Assembly (NCBI GenBank): GCA_003230635.1
Contig: QIFF01000014.1
Span: 1 to 9,156 of the forward strand
Direction: 5' to 3'
Source of the DNA: a bacterium
Lineage (GTDB): Bacteria; SZUA-182
Length of the DNA: 9,156 nucleotides
The position numbers and the translations under genes were made by a program. Positions 1 through 6,500 of the stretch are shown one piece after another. The first letter of the stretch is position 1. Each line of letters opens with the position of its first letter. Below the pieces are notes generated by a model. The model saw nothing but the letters and a program-made list of their open reading frames with translations, searched no databases and had not been told where the DNA came from.

Positions 1-472
1 TGTTTTCACCTCAGCGGCTGAAACTCCCAAGATGAAGGACTGGGCGGGGATTATCCTGGATAACCATAAGGGAGAAGACAGCGTAATTCAGCACTGCCGG
101 ATTGAGTACGCTCAGGTGGGAATCTATTGTATCGGGGCCTCCCCCAATATTATCCAGAACAAACTCAAAGGCAACGAGACAGGAATGATTTGCCAGAGCG
201 GCGCCCGCCCGCAGATTAAGGGAAATACCATTACCGAAGGCAAGATCGGAATCGCTTGCTGGGAGCAGGCCGTACCCCTGATTAGCCAGAACCGGATTAG
301 CAAGCAGGAGCAGGCAGGGATTATTTGGTCCGCCAAGGCCTCGCCCTGGCTGGAAAATAATATTGTAACTGATAATAAATACGGCCTCTACGGCAGCGAA
401 CCCCTGGAATGGGTCAATAACCAAATTGAAGATAATGAACAAGACTTTTACCTCAGTAACCAAAGCGAGTAA
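1..472 (+). CDS. Right-handed parallel beta-helix protein, C-terminal part (5' end outside window)
   Basis: The frame is open from the left edge (first full codon at base 2) to TAA at 470-472, giving 156 residues; the start lies upstream. About six coils of 21-23 residues can be read, each with an Asn-centred turn such as IIQNKLKGN, IKGNTITEG, ISQNRIS and LENNIVTDN, often preceded by an Ala/Ser-Pro turn (ASPN, ARPQ, AVPL, ASPW). This is the pattern of the CASH/NosD-like pectin-lyase-fold families. The first visible stretch (VFTSAAE...DWAGI...IQHCRI) aligns with residues from about 110 of the next gene (TFSSAAE...DWDGI...LEHCQI), so the two are paralogues. By that comparison roughly 110 N-terminal residues, including any signal peptide, are missing here. 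Unlike its neighbour it ends without an NNWWG cap. No catalytic residues are recognisable; the substrate is unknown. A secreted or periplasmic location is inferred from the paralogue. The internal ATG at base 32 is not the likely start because the conserved domain continues upstream of it. Confidence 0.85.
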   Translation, partial: VFTSAAETPKMKDWAGIILDNHKGEDSVIQHCRIEYAQVGIYCIGASPNIIQNKLKGNETGMICQSGARPQIKGNTITEGKIGIACWEQAVPLISQNRISKQEQAGIIWSAKASPWLENNIVTDNKYGLYGSEPLEWVNNQIEDNEQDFYLSNQSE

Positions 473-2498
473 ACACACCGCCACCACCATATTGGGTGTG
501 CTGCTGGCGGCTACCTGTGTCTGGGCTTCGGCTCCGTCCGTCACCAAGGTCAGCAGCCGGTTTATCACTCAAGATACAACCTGGCAGGGGGAGATCATCG
601 TAGAAGGGGTGGTGAAGGTAGGGCAGGGGGCTACCCTGACCATTATGCCCGGCAGCAGCATTCTTTTCAGCCGCTCTATTAATCCCAAAACCCGGCTGGG
701 AGAGAGCGCCCTTTTTCTACAGGGGCGCTTGATTGCCCGCGGCACTCCTGAGCAACCCATTACCTTCAGCTCTGCTGCTGAAGACCCGCAGGCGGGCGAT
801 TGGGATGGGATTAACTTGATTGCCAGTGAGGATCAACTGAATATCCTGGAGCACTGCCAAATTTTTTATGCCGACAAGGCGGTGCACGCCCACTTTGCCA
901 CCCTGCGCATTCGGGACTGCCTTTTTGCCCATAACAACCGCGCCATTTATTGCCAGGAGATGCGGCTGGATTTGACGGATAATGAAATCAGGGATAACCG
1001 CAGCGCAATTCGCTGCCGCGATGCCACCCTTAGCATGCGCGGCAATCTAATCCATCACAATTACTGGGGAATGGATCTATATAACTCGCGGGCCACAATC
1101 AGCGATAATTACTTTCAGGAACACCTGATGTACGGCCTGCGCCTGCGCCGGGTGGAGGCCTGGCTGGAGGACAATGAATTCAAGGCCAACCGGGTGGGCC
1201 TGCGCTTTTATAATTCCAAGCTCACCCTGAGTAATAACAGTTTTCTGGACAACCGCCAGCAGGGGGCGGCCTTTTCCTTTTCCGAGGCTACCTTAGAGGG
1301 TAACAGCTTCTTGAATAACCACCAGGTGGGTCTTGCTTTGCGTACGGCGCGGGCGGTAATCAGTGAAAATGAAATCAAGGATAACGGGGAGGGGATTCAA
1401 GTCGCCGACTCGCCGCTTACCCTGATCAATAACAACTGCCTGCAGGGAAACGGTATTGCCGGTATTGCCACTTCCAATTCTCAACTGGTAATTAGGGATA
1501 ATGAAATTAATTACAACGCCAAGGGCGTCCGCATCCGCCGCGGGAAATCGGTTGTTATTAGCAATAACGATTTGATTGGCAACAGCGAAGAGGGGGTGGC
1601 CCTGGAAGACAGCGGGGTTTATCTGAAGACCAATCAGATTATTGATAACGGGGATGATGGGATTGGGGCCAAAAACTCCAACCTGACCGCTATAGACAAC
1701 AGCGTAGCCAGCAACCACGCCGCCGGGATAGACGCCAAGCAGGGCAGCAGCTTAAGCCTTAAGGGAAACCGCATCCTGAGCAATACTCAGGCCGGGGTGG
1801 TGATTGAGAATAGCGATCTTATAGCCAACGATAACCTGTTGGACAACAACTACCGGGGGATTGAGGCCAAGGAAGCCGCCTCCTTATTGATTAGCGGAAA
1901 TAGTATCAATTACAATCGTGACAGCGGCCTGCTGCTGGAGAAGAGCAATGGCTTGCTGGAAAACAACCAAATTAAGCAGAATGGAGGGCAGGGGGTGGAG
2001 AGCAAGTTTTCTGACCTTACCCTGCGGGGGAACTTAATTCAGGCCAACGCCGCAGCCGGGATTAGGGATGAGCTTTCCCGCCTCTGGGTAGAGAGCAACC
2101 TGCTGAGTGATAATCAAGCAGGAATTGAATTGAAGGAGTCCGAAGCGGCCATAATCCGGCAAAACCGCATCAATAGGCAGCAAGGGGTGGCGATTAGCTG
2201 CCAAGGCTGTGAGGCCACCAGCATTGAGGGCAATCAGATTAGGGAAAACACCGTGGGAATAAGCACGGACAGCCAGATTATTTTGAGTGGTAACGAATTG
2301 GCAAAAAACCGCTCCTACGCCTTGCAGTTGCAGGGGTTGATAGATTTATACAGCGAGAACAACTGGTGGGGCACTGCGGAGTTGGAAGATATTGATAAGC
2401 TGATTTATGACGCCCAGGACGAGGACGGATTGGGGGGCGTTTTTTACCTGCCCGCCGAAGAACCGCTTAAACTTGACCCCTTGACAAAACATGAATAA
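435..2498 (+). CDS. Secreted right-handed parallel beta-helix repeat protein
   Basis: The product is 687 residues from ATG 435. Residues 1-33 form a Sec signal peptide: Lys at 3, 10 and 13, a hydrophobic core (ILGVLLAATCVWA), and likely cleavage after VWA (31) or ASA (33). Residues about 40-130 are the entry domain typical of these proteins (W-x-G-E-I-I-V-E-G, GATLTIMPGSSI, LIARGTPEQPITF, DWDGI). From about residue 136 there are some 23 consecutive coils of 20-23 residues with the theme I-x-x-N-x-I-x-x-N-x-x-G-[IV]. The chain closes with NNWWG and a D-x-x-D-x-x-L-G-G-V-x-Y-L-P segment, a common cap. This is a beta-solenoid; no polysaccharide-lyase or hydrolase active site is evident, so an adhesive, carbohydrate-binding or structural role is inferred. 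It overlaps the upstream gene by 38 bases, so its signal peptide is encoded over that gene's tail. The ribosome binding site is weak (GAAG only 3 bases before ATG), which suggests translational coupling. A TTG at 426 in the same frame is an alternative start. Confidence 0.9.
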   Translation: MNKTFTSVTKASKHTATTILGVLLAATCVWASAPSVTKVSSRFITQDTTWQGEIIVEGVVKVGQGATLTIMPGSSILFSRSINPKTRLGESALFLQGRLIARGTPEQPITFSSAAEDPQAGDWDGINLIASEDQLNILEHCQIFYADKAVHAHFATLRIRDCLFAHNNRAIYCQEMRLDLTDNEIRDNRSAIRCRDATLSMRGNLIHHNYWGMDLYNSRATISDNYFQEHLMYGLRLRRVEAWLEDNEFKANRVGLRFYNSKLTLSNNSFLDNRQQGAAFSFSEATLEGNSFLNNHQVGLALRTARAVISENEIKDNGEGIQVADSPLTLINNNCLQGNGIAGIATSNSQLVIRDNEINYNAKGVRIRRGKSVVISNNDLIGNSEEGVALEDSGVYLKTNQIIDNGDDGIGAKNSNLTAIDNSVASNHAAGIDAKQGSSLSLKGNRILSNTQAGVVIENSDLIANDNLLDNNYRGIEAKEAASLLISGNSINYNRDSGLLLEKSNGLLENNQIKQNGGQGVESKFSDLTLRGNLIQANAAAGIRDELSRLWVESNLLSDNQAGIELKESEAAIIRQNRINRQQGVAISCQGCEATSIEGNQIRENTVGISTDSQIILSGNELAKNRSYALQLQGLIDLYSENNWWGTAELEDIDKLIYDAQDEDGLGGVFYLPAEEPLKLDPLTKHE
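840..2372 (+). repeat. Array of about 23 beta-helix coil repeats (20-23 codons each)
   Basis: The translated coils run without interruption from NILEHC to the NNWWG cap. Each has a strand ending in an Asn turn, as in LTDNEIRDN, MRGNLIHHN, LSNNSFLDN, ISENEIKDN, IRDNEINYN, LKGNRILSN, ISGNSINYN, LRGNLIQAN and IEGNQIREN, followed by an x-G-[IV] position. Coil lengths vary by only about three residues. The nucleotide sequence of the coils is well diverged, so the array is maintained as protein rather than by recent DNA duplication. At the roughly 4.8 angstrom rise per coil known for this fold, the solenoid would be about 11 nm long. Confidence 0.85.
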
Positions 2499-2509
2499 TG
2501 ACTTAACAT
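2481..2509 (+). promoter_or_regulatory. Candidate sigma70-type promoter for the gspC-like gene
   Basis: A perfect -35 hexamer TTGACA (2481-2486) is followed after exactly 17 bases by TAACAT (2504-2509), which matches 4 of 6 bases of TATAAT including the conserved first TA and last T. It overlaps the last codons of the upstream gene. It would start transcription near 2516, leaving about 45 bases of leader before ATG 2562. The better -10 look-alike TATACT at 2510-2515 is 23 bases from the -35 hexamer, too far. If real, gspC and the giant gene can be transcribed separately from the beta-helix genes. This is sequence match only. Confidence 0.4.
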
Positions 2510-2561
2510 TATACTTAGGGGGTTCCGTCTCTTGTTTGGGCGGCAGTGAAGAGGATTAGGA
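2499..2561. other. 63-base intergenic region before the gspC-like gene
   Basis: This is the longest gap between genes in the window. No stem-loop followed by a T-run is visible, so there is no evidence that transcription stops between the beta-helix gene and gspC. Its right end carries GAGG at 2551-2554, seven bases before ATG 2562, a plausible ribosome binding site. Confidence 0.6.
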
Positions 2562-3500
2562 ATGAGGAAACGGTGGTTTTGGCTTAGCCTCCTGTTAGTG
2601 CCAGTAATGGCCTATTTATATCTAGCCGTTAGCTCTCTGCCTGGAAATACACCGGTTTACTCTCGTTTGGCAGTTACTTCCCCTGAAATTAATCAGTCAG
2701 TGGGTAATGATTCTTTAGAGTCAAGAAAGCCGTTGCCCCCTGCGGGGAATATTCAGCCAGCCGAGCCTTTATCTTCCCCTAAGGGTTTGCCGCTGCCGGC
2801 TGCGGTTGCCGGTAAGCCCCTCCCCAGGGTGTTTTGGGGGTATTTAAGATTAGTGGATACTGTCTTCTTCGGCCATAATCATCCCCGGAATAAAGCAATT
2901 ATAAAAGACTTAGTCACTTCCCAAAAAGCAGGTTATCCCCTGGATTCTATTCTTCCCTATGGAGGCAGGTTAATCCGAATTCTAAAAGACAGGGTAGTGT
3001 TGGAGAAGGATGGGCACAAAAGAAGTTTGAAGCTGTTCGTCAGCCTGGACAGCCCCGCCGGGAAGAAGGCCCTCCTGGCTCGGGGCTATCAGCAGGTAAG
3101 CCAAAACGAGTGGTTGATCCGACCCAACCGCTTATTGGGAAGTAACAAAAAGATAGAAAGTATTTTGGCTGAAGCTGAGATTAGCCCTGCTGGGGGGCGG
3201 GGATTTCAGCTAAACAAGCTCAAGCAGGGCAGCCTGATTGGAGAATTGGGGTTCCAGGCAGGGGATACGGTTAGAGCGGTTAATGGGGAAGAAATCGCTG
3301 AGATGAAAGATGTTCTGCTGGCCTATTGGCAGGCAAGAAAATCCCCTTTGATTACTATAAGGGTAGAACGCAACCAGCGCCCGATAAACTTATCGTACCG
3401 GATAGTTCCCGATGGGGCACCTGCGTATAGCGTTGAAGACGTTTTGCAAACGCCAAGTTTTGCCGCATTGTTTGGTCATGAAAAGGCTGTGAACAATTAA
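2562..3500 (+). CDS. gspC: Type II secretion system protein C (GspC-like), HR and PDZ domains
   Basis: The 312-residue product has a short basic start (MRKRW) and one transmembrane segment (about residues 5-26). A Pro/Ser-rich periplasmic linker follows (about 27-88). Residues about 91-160 match the GspC homology region, shown by YLRLVDTVF, KAIIKD, a Y-P-L-D-S-I-L-x-x-G segment, and RLIRILKDRVVLEKDG; this domain contacts the GspD secretin in studied systems. Residues about 205-283 form a PDZ domain: GRGFQLNKLKQGSLIGELG, AGDTVRAVNGEEI, then a closing strand ITIRVERN. Length and order fit the family. In known T2SS, GspC sits in the inner membrane, links the inner platform to GspD, and its PDZ domain helps choose substrates. 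No other gsp gene is visible on either side. The giant exoprotein gene follows 14 bases later, so the two are probably co-transcribed. That it serves these neighbours specifically is inference; a fragment of a larger gsp locus beyond the left edge is possible but is separated by the beta-helix genes. Confidence 0.85.
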   Translation: MRKRWFWLSLLLVPVMAYLYLAVSSLPGNTPVYSRLAVTSPEINQSVGNDSLESRKPLPPAGNIQPAEPLSSPKGLPLPAAVAGKPLPRVFWGYLRLVDTVFFGHNHPRNKAIIKDLVTSQKAGYPLDSILPYGGRLIRILKDRVVLEKDGHKRSLKLFVSLDSPAGKKALLARGYQQVSQNEWLIRPNRLLGSNKKIESILAEAEISPAGGRGFQLNKLKQGSLIGELGFQAGDTVRAVNGEEIAEMKDVLLAYWQARKSPLITIRVERNQRPINLSYRIVPDGAPAYSVEDVLQTPSFAALFGHEKAVNN

Positions 3501-3507
3501 GAAGGAA
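3501..3507 (+). promoter_or_regulatory. Ribosome binding site fixing the start of the giant gene
   Basis: GAAGGAA lies directly after the gspC stop codon; its GAAGGA core ends 8 bases before ATG 3515. This, together with the signal peptide that begins at this ATG, supports the chosen start. The 14-base gap after gspC suggests one operon. Confidence 0.75.
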
Positions 3508-3514
3508 AAAGAGT

Positions 3515-6500
3515 ATGTGGGTTAAATCGAAAGCAGGGGGGCGATTTCGGGCAAGTTTGGGGATATGTACCGTACTGCTGATAGTGGGTTTGGTTTTCAG
3601 CGGAGATGCTCGGGCAGCTACGCTTAACGTGCCGGGTACTTACGCCACCATTCAACTGGCAATTACTGCGGCCAGCGATGGGGATATAGTGCTGGTGGAT
3701 GATGGAATATATACGGAAAACATTACCTTTGAGACGAAGGTGATTACCGTCCGATCCGAGAACGGCGCTGCCAGTACGACTATTGACGGCAGCGGCAGCG
3801 GCAGCGTGGTAATAATCAATGCCGACGGCACCCTGGATGGGTTTACTGTTACCAACGGTTCGGCGGCCGTCGGCGGCGGGGTTCTTTGTGCCGATTCCAC
3901 CTCACCGATAATTAGAAACTGTGTTATTGACAGCAACGAGGCTACCGGTGAGGGTGGGGGCGGGATTGGTATCGGAGCCTCCGCCTCGCCTACAATTCAA
4001 AGCTGCACCATCAGCAACAACACGGCGGTCAACGCCAGCCCCCCAGTTTATATCAAGGGCGGTGGAATTCACTGCGGGAACTTATCTTCACCAACGATTA
4101 AGAATTGCAAATTCATCAATAACTCGGCTAACTACGGCGGCGCTATTGCCGCCAATACCGCCTCGCCAACAATCACCAATTGCACTTTTAACGGCAACAC
4201 GGCTACCGACGTAGGTGGTGCGATTTCCTGCACCAACTCCTCGACAACGGTGCTCAATAGCATTTTTTGGGAAGACCTGGAAGCAGGAAGCACCGGCGGT
4301 GAACTCCGGGGCAACTCCTACACCGTTACCTATTCCGACGTTCAGGGGGGGTATACCGGAACCGGCAACATTAATTCCAACCCGCAGTTTGTGGATACTA
4401 CTGATTATCATTTAAAGAATACCTCTCCCTGCCGCGATACAGGCAATCCAACTTCTCCCGACTACGATGACAAAGACGGTTCACGCAATGATATGGGGGC
4501 CGACGGCGGGCCTGACGGGGTAGAGGACACTGAAGACCCGACAATATCACCCACTGCCGATCCTATGAGCAGCACTACCGCCCCCGCGGCCGTCACTTTT
4601 ACAAGTAACGCCACTGACGATTGGGGAATCGCCTCTTATTCCTGGGACTTTGGTGACGGCGACACCAGCAGTGGTCAAAATCCCAACCACACCTATGACA
4701 ACTGTAGCGGCTATACCGCCAACCTGACTGTTACCGACAATAGCGGACGCACATCCTCTACTACCGTTGGCCCCATAACTGTAGGCGGCACTCTGCCTAC
4801 TGCTTCTGCATCCACTACTCCGACTCCAGCTGCTGCTATTGCTACTTCAGAAAGTATAATTTTCAGTGGCTCGGCCAGTGGTGGTTCGGGCTCCTATACC
4901 TGGTTGTGGACATTTGGTGATGGTAATATAAGTATAGAGGAAGATCCCATCTACACTTATACTACTCCCGGCGCTTATACAGCCACTCTAAAAGCAACCG
5001 ATGATTTAGGTTGCTATGATGATTCAACTGTTAATATTGACGTAACAATAGTAAGTAGTGCTTGTAGTAGCGTGGAATACGCATTAGAAGTTTCCGCTAC
5101 TGACATAGACACTGTTGACGTTGAAGTCCCAGGTGGCTCTACAATTGCGGGGACAAAAGTAGCGATTCCTCCCGGAGTGTTGTCACAGGATACAGTAATT
5201 GCCATCTCCAAAATAACCAGTCCTCCAGCCTTTCCCACCGATATAAAAGGAATTGGCGCTCCGGTGGATTTCGCACCGGATGGAACTTCATTTAGTTCTG
5301 ATGTAACTATCACCCTTGCTTATGAAGACAGCCAGGTAACATCCGCTGGAATAAGCGAGAATGAAATAAGGATATATTTCTATGATACTTCTGTCAGCCC
5401 CAACCGTTGGCGGGAGGAAATTACCAATAAGGCAATAGATACGACTGATAACAAGGTCAGTGTGGATGTTGATCACTTTACCTTCTTTGCTCTGGCCGGG
5501 GGTGTCCCCACTCCGCCCAGCGGTTTAACCGCTACCGCTACGTCTGATACCGTAATAAATCTTAACTGGACGATTAATTCCAGTGATGAGACCGGCTTCA
5601 GCGTAGAGCGCAGTGAGAATAGTGGTCTTACTTATGGCCCACCAATAGGTACGGTGGGGGCGGGTATAAGCGTTTATGAGGATAATGGCTTAAACACCAA
5701 CACCGAATATTGGTATCAGGTTAGGGCTGAGAATACCTATGGATATTCCCCTTATTCCAATGAAGCCTCTACCGTCACTCAAGACCCCGGTGGTTCAATA
5801 GACTGGGTGGCTACCTATAATGGGAGTGGAAATGAGGACGACATAGCCTCTGATATTGCCCTGTCTCCCGGCAGGGATTATGTTTACGTGACCGGGGCGA
5901 GATGGAATACAAGTAATAATTATGACTATGTGCTTATAAAATATAAAGTCTCCCCAGAGGTTAGTCTTCCGAGTGAAAAGGCTCCGGAAGCGGGTTGGCC
6001 CGTGTATTACGATAGACCTGGAGTTAGCGGAGATGATATAGCTACCGCCCTGGCGGTGGATAGCTCGGGGAATGTGTATGTGACGGGAAAGAGTATGAAC
6101 GGCAGCGGCAACTATGATTATGTCACCATAAAGTATGATTCATCTGGGGTTGAGCAGTGGAGCAGCACCTTTGCCGGCGGCACTAATGGGGCTGGGCATG
6201 ATGTTCCCGTGGATATAGCTGTGGATAACTCAGGGAATGTGTATGTAACCGGGACAAGCTACCAGAGTGAGGCAATTTTAATAGGCCATCACGACGGAAC
6301 CCCCGCAACCTATGTTGCGGCCGGGGATGACTATGCCACAGTAAAATATAATGCCAGTGGGGTACAACAATGGGCGGCAATATACGATGGGCTTACTCCT
6401 TATCTTTGCGGCGGTGAAGGCTACTATTGTAATAATAATGGAAAAAGCGATCACCCTACCGCTCTTGTGGTGGTTGATTCGGGCAGTTATCCCGGTGTCT

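Noticed and set aside
426..434. TTG at 426 as the start of the second beta-helix gene
   Set aside because: It is in frame and possible, but ATG 435 gives a normal signal peptide and is the more usual start codon; neither has a strong ribosome binding site.
504..518. Lipobox-like LAATC in the signal peptide of the second beta-helix protein
   Set aside because: Position -1 is Thr and -3 is Ala, which does not fit the L-[AS]-[GA]-C rule. SPase I sites follow closely at VWA/ASA.
11..568. 185-codon minus-strand open frame, and a similar one at 1293-1718
   Set aside because: Both are antisense to repetitive beta-helix coding sequence, where few stop trinucleotides occur on the other strand. The translations show no family features.
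2510..2515. TATACT as -10 element
   Set aside because: It is 23 bases from TTGACA, beyond the workable spacer, and the hexamer 17 bases upstream (AAACAT) is not a -35 element.
3501..3514. Terminator between gspC and the giant gene
   Set aside because: The 14-base gap is filled by a ribosome binding site and has no hairpin.
3921..4411. Overlapping open frames on both strands (3921-4214 +, 4215-4415 +, 4088-4411 -)
   Set aside because: All are out of frame within beta-helix 1, whose in-frame coils and cysteine pattern are clear.
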